Assembly: GCA_963576735.1 (NCBI GenBank)
Contig: OY755170.1
Coordinates: forward strand, 14,120,567 to 14,184,566
Reading direction: 5' to 3'
DNA length: 64,000 bases
Origin: Bedellia somnulentella
Taxonomy: Eukaryota; Arthropoda; Insecta; Lepidoptera; Bedelliidae
In this document: positions 1 through 12,500 of the stretch, piece after piece
How the letters are laid out: the number at the start of each line of letters is the position of its first letter
Numbering within the stretch: position 1 is the stretch's first letter
Program-made: the position numbers and the translations under genes
Notes under the pieces: model-generated
The model's database searches: none
What the model was told of the DNA's origin: nothing
The model's input: the letters and a program-made list of their open reading frames with translations, nothing else

Positions 1-261
1 TTATTTCATGTATAAGTATGGTGTTTGTCTACCGATTTCTATGATTCTTTTTTATTGAATAGGCAATGGTGTAAACTTTTTTAAATGAGAGATAAATGAG
101 AGAACTATAAACGTAAGAGTAAACAAATATAATCAGGATGCTCCGAACTGCTAAGCTATCAAGAGTTATACGTGTTATTATGAGTCAACCATAAAATATA
201 GACACATTTTGTTGAAGGATATTCTTTAGACAATTTTATGTGGAATATTTACGTTATACAT

Positions 262-530
262 GATTTCTATGAAACTGTAACCGCGACGGAAGCTTAAAAA
301 ATTTAGTAACTCCCCCACTTTTCCCAAAATTTCCCGAAATTCCCCTTTACTACTCTGCTGAAAACTTCACTATAACCTGCCCAGGAGTATTAAGAATAGT
401 TATACCAAGTTTCGTTAAAATCCGTCGAGTAGTTTTTGTTTCCATAAGGGACATACAAACCGACAGACAGACTGACAGACAGACAAAAATTTTACTGATT
501 GCATTTTTGGCATCAGTATCGATCACTTCT
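262..530 (+). repeat. Interspersed repeat with CAGA tract
   Basis: The segment contains the phrase AAGTTTCGTTAAAATCCGTC followed by a GACAGACAGACT-type tract at about 461-485 and a conserved end reading TTGGCATCAGTATCGA. Related copies occur at about 46500-46685 (plus), 52505-52738 (minus) and 61846-61935 (fragment). Such repeats with a degenerate CAGA tract are widespread in lepidopteran genomes. Class and exact ends are not determined. Confidence 0.55.
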
Positions 531-1254
531 CACCCCCTGATAGTTATTATGAAAATATATTTATTGTACAGAATTGACCTCTACAGATTTATTATATGTA
601 TAGATAGATATTATTCTGATGTGAAAGCTAACTTTATAACAAATTTGATAGATATACGTGCAGTATTTTTATACAGACATACATTATTTTTCCCTTTTTT
701 CTGTATCGGCAATAAATCATTACCGATCGGTTTTAAAAAATATTTCAATATATAGTTCAGATTCCGGTACAGTTATTTGAATAGCAGATTAAATTAAAAT
801 AATAATTTTAAAATTATGCATACTTTATGAATGTTACTGATAGTAAAATACTGAGATTATCCGTTCATAAAGCTTAAATTATATTTGGAAACTGAATAAA
901 GAAGCGAAAGACTACAAAAATAACTCGTCTTTTTAAATTCACTGGCTGTCAGCAGCAGTTGCTGTAATAAAGCTGGATATAATTCATTTGTGCTACAGCC
1001 GATTATATATGTGCGTTTCCCATTCATTGTGCATTTTTTATTACCAGAATAGTGTTTTTATTTCTTTTCAACCTAGGATTAAACATTTTGTCGCGCAATA
1101 GGCTTGGAATAGTAGACGCTATCTCTTCTTATAGAGTTTATCGTAAGGCTCTCTAATTACTCGGTTCACAAGCTAGCTCCTTCTTTAAGACTGCTTATTG
1201 ATGATGAACATTTTTCAATAGAAAGGCAAAAAATAATAGATTATTAATATAAGC

Positions 1255-1488
1255 TGTGTAGTCTCGGTTTGGAATAACTCTACTGCCCGTGGGTGTTCGT
1301 AACAGACTACTAAGGGTATTGGGCTTTTTGAGTTATATTTGGGCGATGCGGTGGGAGACCCACCACCAAGATCCTTTGTATAACAATATTTTCCCCACTT
1401 AACTTCCAAAAGCGGCTGAGGAGTTTCGTATTCTGAAACTCCGGCTACCCCTTTTAGGGGTTTATAGCCGTGAGTACATGTATGTATG
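1255..1488 (+). mobile_element. 250-bp RTE-tailed retroposon, degenerate copy
   Basis: It is recognisable from GTGTAGTCTCGG through GGGCGATGCGG, GAGACCCACCACCAA and CTTCCAAAAGCGGCTGAGGAG to TTTATAGCCGTGAGTACATG and a TATG tail. A flanking TAATATAA occurs on both sides and may be the target-site duplication. It lies in the presumed last intron of the left-hand gene. Confidence 0.7.
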
Positions 1489-1583
1489 TAATATAAAGAT
1501 GAGATACATAAAAAATCGAGTTCGAGTTAGTTTTTGTACCAAGTTATTTTACACATTTTCTTATTTTATAATTCCCGTTTCAG

Positions 1584-1914
1584 TTGGTTATTAAAAAATT
1601 TGGAAGCTTTCAAAGCATTGGAGAATCCAGTGGACAATTTATCAATACTGACTAGAGCATACGTTTTCCGCGAGTACCTTTGTGTAGTAGAAGATGTTAT
1701 TTGCCCCCCCCTCAAACCCTTGACCGGACAACTGAGGCTGATGCCTCATGATTTAGACATGGCCTATCTCTCTGTCGGTACCGTGCTCGATATAAGGGAC
1801 TATTTAAACGATGGGAAGTTTCATGAACAGAAACAAAATATTTATCAATCCCTGAAAACTATCGGTAAAGTACCAGCAAATGTAAGCCAGTGCGATGAAC
1901 CTGAGGTTTCTTGA
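1584..1914 (+). CDS. Terminal coding exon of an unrecognised gene
   Basis: A pyrimidine-rich tract and CCCGTTTCAG acceptor (AG at 1582-1583) precede an open exon of 109 codons ending in TGA at 1912-1914. The product is globular and mixed in composition, including LTRAYVFREYLCVVEDV and LMPHDLDMAYLSVGTVLD. It looks like a genuine host protein C-terminus and not a chance frame. A polyadenylation signal follows 180 bp later. The rest of the gene must lie upstream of the window, since no matching exon is seen in 1-1583. I do not recognise the family. It converges with sca. Confidence 0.65.
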
Positions 1915-2096
1915 TAGTAACTTATACTCACGGCATTCATTAAATTTTAAGTACGCAGAGGTAACTGATGAATGTGATTAAGAGCATCTTCTCCGATTCC
2001 CCATGTTTCCCCCTGATTACTGCAATTGATATTCTGGTATATGCTGTTTTATTCTACTCACTTTCTCTTGTTCTTCTTGTATTGTAATGTCTGGTA

Positions 2097-2102
2097 AATA
2101 AA
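2097..2102 (+). terminator. Polyadenylation signal AATAAA of the plus-strand gene
   Basis: A canonical AATAAA lies 183 bp after the stop codon of the terminal exon ending at 1914. It marks the likely 3' end of that transcript at about 2115-2130. The position is consistent with the end of a real gene. Confidence 0.6.
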
Positions 2103-2842
2103 AAACTAATCACATTAATTTATTTTTATTTAATCCATCAAGTTATTACATTAGAACTATTTAAATCTATAATATATTTTGCGCTTCGAGTGAACGGAGA
2201 CAGAAATAGCACGGTCAACAACAATGAAATTCTACTTAAACATTCTAATATCGATACCGTTACGGTTTTTGATACTACTTACAAATACTATGAGCATCTT
2301 GAATATAGTTTTACAACTAAATTGACACCTGATTTCCTCTATCTGCTACAATCAAGTATTTTCAACACATCTGCTTCCCATCATTGGCTTAGCTATAATT
2401 AATGATTGCCTCAAATCTTAAGTTTTAAAGATAAGAAATATTTACAACATTAAGTTCCTCTTAAAAGTCTAAAACTAGACAAAAAGTAGCCTTTAGTTAG
2501 AAAAATACGAACCGCAAAGTTATATAAATGAATCCATCGCAACTTTAAAATTATGGAAACTCTAATGAATAACCCTGCAACCTAAAAAAATGGGTCGATA
2601 TTAAATAACAATTTTGTTAATATTTTAATTTTTATGACGTATAAAGGTACTCAACTGTTCAAATAACTAACGGCCACTTTCTGAACTATGCCGATACATT
2701 ACATTGCTACATATAACTTAGAGAGGAACTGCACAGCAATACAAGAACATTGAGACGTATAAATTATTATGTATGACATCACTTACTAGTGTGTATCTTT
2801 GGTATGGTTACACTATAACGTACTATAAATCCGTGATGTGTT
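2103..2842. other. Convergent intergenic region / 3' UTR of sca
   Basis: AT-rich sequence between two genes facing tail to tail. It must hold the sca 3' UTR. A minus-strand ATTAAA near 2625 and TTTATT-type motifs near 2120 are possible polyadenylation signals for sca, but I cannot choose between them. No convincing coding frame is seen. Confidence 0.5.
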
Positions 2843-3559
2843 TTAATGGCAACCCGGACGTCGAGAGAGCTTCATCTCGCTGGTGGCGACGGCGATCCAC
2901 TCGTTGCGAGCGGAGTCGAACCAGGTGAGTCCAAGCGTGTACTTCCCGTTGATGTTCACGTGCTGGCAGTGCGAGTACCACCACCCTCCCTCGTAGTTAC
3001 CGGCGCAGTGGGTGTTCGAGATGTCCCTGTCGCGATCGATTGCCGAAAACTCCATGTGGTTCTGGTATTCGAAAGCATCGCTCGCATTTCCTTTGAATCC
3101 TGCAACGTTCAGTATGTATCCAGAGTCCGCATTGCTCACGCTGAAGTGGTCGTACTGAGCATACCAATTTCCGCCGTAGATATCAGTCATGTCAATTCGC
3201 ATAGAAGAGCAGTTGTCCGCCGTCAGTAAATGCATAGTTTCAAGTCCGAGCCAGTATTCTGAAGTTGGGTCACCAAATCCTTTAGCGTACTCGTCAAATT
3301 TCCGGTTGAACTCAACACTTCCGTTGTATCGTCTTTGCAGCAGAGTAGTCTTGTTTGAGCACCAAGTGTCGATGGGGGTATAGCCTGGATGGATCAGATA
3401 CACACCAGCTGGGCCGGAAATAGTGGAGCAGTCTTTCGGCAATTGGTTGACGAGGTCTTCGTATTCCCGTTCTACTGGCTGCAACTCTTTTACTTCTCCC
3501 ATCAGCTCAGGAAGAGGTACGATCATGGTGGTGTTGTCATCGACGGTGTTTGCTTCAGT
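2843..3559 (-). CDS. sca: sca exon 6: fibrinogen-related domain and stop
   Basis: The acceptor is TTTTTGCAG (AG at 3561-3560), followed by 238 codons and TAA at 2845-2843. After a 40-residue linker the fibrinogen-related domain begins at KDCSTISGPAGVYLI and runs to the C-terminus. Six Cys are visible in the domain. Conserved features are EYWLGLE, FSAIDRDRD (calcium-site region), THCAGNYEGGWWYSHCQH and LTWFDSARNEW. Sequons are NKT, NGS, NCS and NAS. The domain length, about 197 residues, is close to the usual 200-220. Confidence 0.92.
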   Translation of the reverse strand, partial: TEANTVDDNTTMIVPLPELMGEVKELQPVEREYEDLVNQLPKDCSTISGPAGVYLIHPGYTPIDTWCSNKTTLLQRRYNGSVEFNRKFDEYAKGFGDPTSEYWLGLETMHLLTADNCSSMRIDMTDIYGGNWYAQYDHFSVSNADSGYILNVAGFKGNASDAFEYQNHMEFSAIDRDRDISNTHCAGNYEGGWWYSHCQHVNINGKYTLGLTWFDSARNEWIAVATSEMKLSRRPGCH

Positions 3560-6500
3560 CTGCAAAAAGATCAATATGTTAAATTTTATATTTAGTTTGC
3601 AATAAGTATTATACAGTAGATAAGCAGAATAAAAAATAAGATAACATAGGTTACGGTTATTAAGTTTAGTAATATAAAATAATCAAACATTACGATCACG
3701 GTATAATGGAGCCCATACTAATTAATTGTTCCCTTAATAAAATGAAGTTACCCCATTTCTGTTTGTAAATGCTACAACGGTTAAAAACTGCAGTTGACCA
3801 AAAAGTAAGACCACCATAACTAAAACCATATGTGAATATAGGTGCTGTTTCATTTCGTGTTGCTTACCTTCAGGATATGGTCATTAAGCTTGTAGAAGTG
3901 TTGTTTGGAGAAGGACTGGAGGTCGGAAACACAGTCATTGAGCTTGTTGAGCATGGCTCGGTCCAGGTCAGCGCGGTCGACAGCATTGCTCACGCTCACA
4001 GCGATAGCCTTCACCGATTGGCGAAGGTTCTCCTGGTCTTCCTTCAGGTACGAGGATTGGGCAGTCAGCTGCAAACAATCTTATTGTTAGCACTTTTAAC
4101 AGATCTCTATAGAGAATATGCATATAAAGCAGGTTCGTACTCTATATCTAGGTGAAAGTAACTAATTAATTTTCAGAACATCACCGCAATATTGTTTGAA
4201 CAGCGAACGTGACTTGGGTCAAATTGTCTAGCCACGATATAGAAAAAGGTTATATTAATAATTTAGATGAAAATATCTTAGTTATTTTAATTTAAACAAC
4301 AGCGAAATCAATAATATTATTATATTTTGTTAGTAATTTACTGTCATTTGGATGGAATGGACCAATGAAAATATAGTAACTTAATAGTTACCTGAGCATA
4401 ATTCATGTCCAATTTCGAAATTTCCTTCCTGAACTCCGGCATGATTTTATCGGCCTTGTTCTCCACACCTTCCAAGTCTTCGCGAAGTTCCAGAAGAGAG
4501 GAGTGAACTTTCTCGAAGTCGGATACTTCTTGGGTGGTATTCTTGATCTGGTCTCTCATCACTTTGGTTTCGAGTTCGAGGAATTCAACTTTAGCGGAGA
4601 TTAAGTTCCAGTTTGGTTCGCCAAAGCGGTCTAGTCTGCGCTGGACGTCGAGGATTTGCTCCTGCAGGTTTTGTTGGTAGGTGTCGAGTTGGTCCTGTGA
4701 CTTGGCGAGGCGCGAGATCTGCACGTGCACCATCTTGTTGTGGCGGTAGCGGCGGCTGTGCGGCGCGCTGGTGGCGGCCGGCTCCTCGACCTCTACCACG
4801 TCGTTCTCGTCGTCGCTCATCAACTGCTCCAGTTGCTTGTTATTCACCTGCAACAAATACAAGGGGTTAATATTGATGCACGGGGCTAGCCAGTACTCTT
4901 AATGTTTGTCTGTGTGCACTTTGGGGAACGGGTAGCTTTATTTAAAGATTTTACACCACCAACACCAGGAACTAATGCGGTTGTGTTGTTTAAAGCCATT
5001 GCTTATATTTTATCGCACACATATAATACACGTAGTAGTTGATTTAAAAATAATTCCCAGTTTCTGTGAAAAAGACTTCTCTGACATGGCTAGCAGCATG
5101 TTTATTTGTTCGTAGTAGTTCGAAGTAACATAAACATAAACGTTCATGCCGCATATCCCCGAAGGGGTTGGCAGAGGTACTAATACTTCTGAACATCACG
5201 TGACTTTGTCACCTGATAGCCGTGATAGCCCAGTGGGTAGAACACTCGGTTATCGTGCAAACGACTAGTGTTCAAATCCTGGGTTGGGCCTACACCAATT
5301 TGTCTTTTCTAAAGACATATGTGTGGTTAATTTATCATGGTTGTTAACGGTGAGGGAAACATCGTGAGGAAACCCACATGGCTGAGTTGTACTTAGTCAT
5401 GTGACAGTGTATTCGTAGAAAACGGCGATAGGCCTGCCCCCTATCACGTGAGTACATGCAAAACGTGGGTACTCTGAACACCAGGTAGTTCGAAGTATTT
5501 GTACAAATATTTGATTTTAAAAATATGTTAAATAAATACATTACACTGAGAATAAGTCAATATTTACAAACCCTAGCTTCTATTATTTATGGATTGTATT
5601 GCACTGAAATATAGATTTATCATTATTATTGAATAACTATTAAGTTGAAGAGACTTGAACGGATGAATGCTTCTACTAACATTTATCGTGCAATATGTTG
5701 CACGTAGGACTGAACTTTTCTTTAACGGTTCTTTTTTATTTTTATATAAGATTTTAAAATTATTTATTAATATAAAATGGAGGACCTAAATATTTTAATG
5801 TTGGGATCGGCACAGGACTGATTAAAATTTAATTGAAGTAATAAATTTTAACTGCATTTGGACACAGATGGAAGTTAAACTATAAAATTCAACTCGAAAA
5901 CATCATCTCGATAAAGTAGTGCTGCATTTTTTGTGCGTTTTATAAATGAGACAATAAATATGGAGCTCGTTATTTTAGTATTTTCTGAAGAATCCAGCGA
6001 ACTGGCTTCGGAACATCTGCTCGAGCAATCCTGGGCATATTAAGCACGCGGGTACAAACTGGTTTCGCCGGGATGCCTCTCAAAAGATATCACAAGGCTT
6101 TTCAATTTTTATCGCCTCTCGGTAAATCGGTGGTGGATTTTGTCACATTTTACATTCTGAAATGTATGATGGATGTTTAAGCATTTAGTATAGTTTTAGT
6201 AACTATTAGGATTTTTGCAACGAATATAACGTAGCATGCGACTTTTATCAATGGACCCGTACTCGGAGCAATCAAATTTTGTACAAGTTTGTGGCAAAAT
6301 TTTGTTCAGACGGAGTTTTAAGTCACAATATCCCGCGGGACAATAAGTTACTTCGCTAACCTCTTTCCTAAATATCAAATGAACCCTTTCAAGCTTTTAA
6401 TATTTTTTTATTATAATATTTTAAGTATTATTTATTAAATTAATAAGTAAATAGCAATACTGAATTTTGGGGTTAACTTATCTAAACAAATAGTAAATGC

Positions 6501-9500
6501 CGTACTTGTAAGGTTCATAAGATCTAAATTCCTTTGAAACATAAACATTTCATTAAACCATCTGTAAAATTATAACGAGAAAATTACTGTCATCATAAAA
6601 TTATGGTGATAAAAATATCTTGTGTTAAGATTTGGAAAATATTTTTATTTCATTCGCGATCATTATTATTCACTAAAATTTATCAAGAAGTCAATACTTT
6701 ATTGAAACTAACACGGTGAAAGAGCAAAGATTGTAAGCCGATCATACAAGAAATAGACAATAATTTTTGCAACATGAAGTAATCAAAAAGGATTATACAA
6801 TACAAGTATTTAGTAGCTTCCTCTTTTATGATGTGGAACAATGGACCAACCCACTTATAGATATCGAGTATTGATCGCAGTGTCCCTCGGGATGACTGGA
6901 TACCGGCTTATATTACTAGAAACTTATTCTTTAACATTTTTCGAACGTTGCTGTTATGATGAATTTAACTTGCTCGTTTTATAACTGTTTGTTTTTCTTT
7001 GCTATACTTATTACCAGCAAATATAAATCTAACGAGTTTGCTAATCGCACAATAGCCAACATTTGGAGTACGAATTTCAACACCAAACATTCGAAATTAA
7101 ATGAAGAAATGGTTAGTGCTATGCTAACACTTCAAAGATATTCAAAATAATGATAAATATGAAGACGGTGAATGATGACATCGTGTTTACTGTGTTTCAA
7201 GACACGTGGTGTGTTGAGTACCTTGCTGTTGCAATATCGATAGGGTGAGCCCTGATATTGCCAAGTACTTGAAATTCAAAATGAAAACGAAACGAATAGA
7301 ATCCAATTGGTAATTAATTATTTCTTAAACAAATACCCAATCGGTAATTATGACATATGAAAAGCAGTTGCGCATTAGCTATTACAGAAACTAATTTTCT
7401 GTGGCAAATATCACTACCAAACTTTACAATACTAAAAGATGTAAATGGGCGCAAGTGTACAATTGTACATGTAATTAATGCGATCTAAGTTGTTATCAAT
7501 AAAATTCTGATCGATACTAAAAACCAGGCTGTTTCATTTCTAACTGAAACTGTAATTACTGTAATTATGTGTGTATTTAATTTATAATTATTACAGATAC
7601 TTGCATATAATATAATATGGTATTATTTTTTAAATACATTGAGCTCGCAAATACAATTTACAAGCAACAATGATAGGGCTTTTAAATATAAAAAACCGGT
7701 AGTTTCTGCATTAATAAAGAAAGGAATTGGTCGAGTTATAGCCAGGTGGTACTAGGATCTCAGAAGATACGCGGAGATCCTTGGATGCAGCGCGCATATA
7801 AATTATGCTCCTATAAATACTTCACGGGACAGGTGCTATCTTGCGCCAATGACCACGAACCATGTCTTTTTACTTAGCCTTCATTACTGAACTAACCACT
7901 ATTATTTCTATGTTTGCATACTTACATGGATTCTTTTGCCGCCATTTAAAGAACTAGTCGATTTAGTTGACTTTGCTCGGTGGTTTCAATTCCAACTTTA
8001 ATGAAACTTATAAACCTTCGTTATCCCTAACGAGATAATTTCCTCAATTTTGTTTGATGTTATATATGTAGTTACTTTGAAATGCTTTCTTTATAGCCAA
8101 TTTGGTAAGCACTCGTAGTTCAAATGGGGAAAAGTAGTTATTTTTCGAAACTGAATTATAAACCAGCCGAGACTCATCTTCGTAAAGACAACGTTTATAT
8201 CTGTGCCGTTATAAAAACGGGATATAGCTGGCCACGCCAAGGGTAAAATACGTATGATAGTTTTAGACGTGTTTAAAATATCTAATATTAGTAATTGTCC
8301 TTCAGGGTGATCTGCTCTGAATATGTGAATCCATTTACTTATTTACTAGACCTTCCCAGATGGCAAGTAACTAAGGTTTCTTCAATCACTGCTCACTCCT
8401 TTTAAAATTTAGTGAGCTCATATATAAAGCCTATGTTTTTTTCTGAAGGTTCTAGAACAGTTTATTAAAATATATTTTAAAATCAGTTGAATGGTTCAGG
8501 AGCATATGTATTTTAAAAAAATTAACTAAACTTCCCTCTTTATTATAATAGAAGATCACATAAAAATAAGCCCTAGCTCTGGCTACCCCTTCTAGGGATT
8601 TATAGCCGTGAGCTTATGTATGTATATATGTAAGATCACATAACTAATATAAAAAATCTTTTACTAAATCTATCACAAATGAGAGACGAAAGTAAACGCT
8701 CTCGCCGTCAAAAAAGTAGCACACGGCCAGTCCAATGGAATAGCTTTGTTTCGCTTTCTCAAATAAAAGCAAAAGCAATATGCATCCATCAGTCGCGATG
8801 TTCGTCCTTCACTCGACGCGGAAGCATAACCAGTCTTGCTGATTTGCAGAATGGCAGGTGTGCCTTCTCAATGTCCCGACCGAATATGTCCCACTCTAAT
8901 TGCGAAACTAAAAATATGCACGATTTTGAGCTCCTACAAAATATAGAGTCAGCTTTTGTCACCTGCATTTATGCTGATACAATTTCCATTATCTGAACAG
9001 CGGCTATTATCTTCCGAGTTAATTTGGATTCCGAATTGGTTAAAGATGTTTCCAATTATATAGGAAGATAATTTGTATTCATCGTAATTAGGCACGCTTT
9101 TAAATGAAATTATGGAATACGCCCTGGAAAATCTAGAAAAATAACCTTACCACGATTTAAGCTAAATGAATGTGCAGGCATCCCGGATACGGTTGTGGGG
9201 ATTATTATCAAATATGGTTATTTTTCTAGGTTTTCCAGAGGTTACTTAGATATTATATATTATTTTCATTAGGCATAATATATATTACTGTGCAATGTCG
9301 GCTTAGAAGATTGCTTTTATTCCCGTTGGTTTCAAATGAGGCGAGTAACTGTATTGGGGCTATTAAAGTGATTGTTAGGCGATGTCGCGGAAGGCCAAAA
9401 ACTAACCAACCTTAAATTTATATTAAATATATATATTATTTCACGTAACTTCCTACCAGCTTATTTCCAAGCTCTGCATGCTCTTTTTTGGGATTCAAAG

Positions 9501-12500
9501 ATGTGACTATGTATAAGTTCATATATTTATATAAGGAAGATATTAAAGTTGTGAGATAAATTGTTACGAAAGCAAAATTTTGAACAAAAAACATATATAT
9601 ATATATATATATATATAAATATGTGCTCTATAGTTAAAAAAAACCTAGTATAAACTTAAACTCATTTATTAACCGAAACCTCTTAACCGAGTTTTTAAAG
9701 CATCGTTGATAAAATAAGCTATTTTAATAAAACAGGAAAGGCTAACCAAGTCAGTCTGTCATATGAAATTTCCACCTCACTGATTTCATTCAAATTGGGG
9801 CGGAGCGCGGACACCGGCAGATACCTCCAACTATTTTATTGAGTGCAAAACTGAATTTAGTAATTCAATTACGCTCACCGGCCACTTTCGTACTGCCAAT
9901 ATAAGGATAAATATTTTTTGCAAACTAAGCTCTAGTTAGACTCGACAAGTCGGATTTCGAACTATAGAGGATAGATATATTGGTAAAAAATATGTATAGT
10001 GGACGGTAATGTCAGTGGAAAATTATCGAGGAAAACACCATTAGATTAATTAGTGTTCAAAATGGGCAGTAGTCCATAGTACGAGTAATTAAAGAGCATG
10101 TAGATAAATAATAATAATTGTAAACGAAGCTCAAGAAGTTTACCAGGGTCGTACAAAGTTGTGATCGATAGTAGATAGCTAGGTAGTAGACAATGTAAAT
10201 TAATAGCGTGAGTATATGTATGTATGAATGAGCTCGGCTGGTCTGATTGTAATAATCGTAAAAGGCCAAAATATACGGATATTGAGTTACGAAATTTTAC
10301 AATGTATTCATTATTTCAAATTACATTTCCGCTTAATCGATTTACAATAACATTACTGCGAAAAACATGTACGTGGAATTAGTGGTATACATGCCTGATA
10401 CCATTCCGAAAATTTCAATTTCAATTGTTTCATATTAATAATAATCTGTATTTCGCTTAGAAATGTTGTAATTTTGATATAATCTTAGTATTTGATCCAA
10501 GTTCACAAGCCAAAACAAATAATTTCAAACATGCCTTGGCTTGCATCTCTTAAATGCATTATCTTACTAATCTAATTTACTTTAAGCACTATTGCTCTTG
10601 ACAGAGTACATCTCCTCGTTCTATATTATACTATCAGCTTCATAATTTCGTGACCTACTTTGTGTAATGAAGATAGAGCAATATCGTGTAATTAATATTA
10701 AAGAACGAGTCACTGAAATACCTCAACAATCTTGATAAATAAACCACACATTATAAAACAAGATACATTAGTGTAAGCCTAATTAAGGATTCCATTAATT
10801 ACTACTATTTCATTTATATATTTCCAATATTGCTTTTTCCACCATTTCAAATTTTGTACTTTTTGCTTTATAAGGCAGTTTAGTTATATTTGAGTAAATA
10901 CAGAAATACAGAACCCTTCTGTAGCAATATACCATAACCAAAACGGATCAATCAAGAAAAATATTCCAAGTAAGTATACATTGAAAAATGAATACCGATG
11001 TATCGATATTCCGCCGAATCGAAATAAGTTGTACAAATACCCGAACGTTCGCACCGTGCATCGAGCCTGCGAAAGTAATTGATGGCGGCCCACCGCGCCC
11101 ACGCGATACCGAATTATTGCCGTACGAGCGGCCATTGTGAAAGAAATGAATGCGCTTTCAATCCAACATCTACGGCTGACGGACTCATTCAATGCTTTAC
11201 TGGGAAAGTAACGACAATAATCTAGAGATGGCCTTCATATGACCGGGACAGTCCTATTGACAAACCTTTGGTAAGGACGGCAAAATCATTGTTCGTCGCC
11301 GGACCTCTTTTCTATCTATATTTCTCATGTTTCTGCGATGCTTTTAGTAATCATTTCGAAATGTTATATTAATTTAAACTAAAATAGGAAACCTTGAATG
11401 CCACCAATAACATTTAGGATTTATTTTTATCTAACGTCTTTATGTAGTGTCCTCTGATTACGATTATGAAACTGTAAATACCTCATCCTAGTTAATGCAA
11501 TCATTTTTTGATTTATCTGATAGCATACTGCTTCTTTTGCAGGTCGAATATTCCGTAATCCTTAAATATGATTTAATTTATTCTGCTGAAGATCTTCTAA
11601 AAAATATCACGCAAAAGTTTAAATATGTTTTTTTTAGTTAACAAATATAACTTTTGAACGAAAATGATACGAGTTGAAGTGATATTTAAATGTGAATACG
11701 ACTCTGTTCACAAAACCGTGAAATAAAATTAGTGGAGGGTGCTTCGCCTGAACTATAATATAATTTAAGCGAACTTTCGTTTCAATTTAATTTAAATAAA
11801 AGTCGAGATATTAAAGCAGCTCGTTCATTAGTACAAACCACAGAACCTTTGCTATATTTGTAAAAAAAAGTTAAGCGTCCTGAAAAATCTGTTTTCCCCG
11901 AGGGGTGCAATTAATACTTGAATTTTTATTAAATTATTAAGTAAAACTTTGAGTAAGAATATTTGAAAGTCGGCTCTGATGAAAGAAATCCTATTTATTA
12001 TCAGATTTATAATACGGAATATTATAAAACCAAAAATAATATATAAATCCTTTCCAATAAGTTTATTAAAAACGACCAATTTGGGTGCATTCACTTGGCT
12101 CTTAGTAATTATTTCCAAAGTGCGGTGTTCTGTTGTCGACAGAGCCCCGGGCGGAAATCGGTGTTAGTAAAATGGAAAGTAAAATGATTCCACCTCGTAG
12201 ATTTCGGTATCTCTCTCCGAACGGTGGGAAGTAACCGATGATATGCTTCAGGGGATCCTTTAAACGCTAATTACGATGGAAATAAATTGTAACTCATCAC
12301 AATATGTAACAAATATGTTGTGCTTGCAATCGTAGATTTTTAAGTGAAAAAGAATATCTAATAGATTCTTTCTTAATCCTTGTTTAGTCTAAAGCTTATG
12401 AGTATAAAGAGCTTAGTTCGTTGTTGATTTTAATTGATAACACAATTTTACTCGTACACTGAAAGTATTATCTATAATGAAAATAAGTCTCATGCTCCTA

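Larger units (their letters stand above)
1..1583. other. Presumed last intron of the left-hand plus-strand gene
   Basis: This is AT-rich sequence preceding the terminal exon. It holds a CAGA-type interspersed repeat (about 262-530) and one degenerate copy of the 250-bp retroposon (1255-1488). The open frames here are AT-rich and show no protein-like composition. No exon is recognised. Confidence 0.45.

Noticed and set aside
985..1001. 17-nt identity (CATTTGTGCTACAGCCG) with the 439-bp MITE
   Set aside because: Too short to call a copy; no MITE ends are present nearby.
1534..1583. Upstream Met as the start of the 109-residue exon
   Set aside because: This part is a pyrimidine-rich tract ending in TTTCAG, so it reads as intron plus splice acceptor and not coding sequence.
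2846..3605. Plus-strand frames over the fibrinogen exon
   Set aside because: They are antisense shadows of sca exon 6, whose minus-strand translation shows clear domain motifs.
8679..8996. 105-codon plus-strand frame in sca intron 3
   Set aside because: No motif or splice context, and a random-looking composition.
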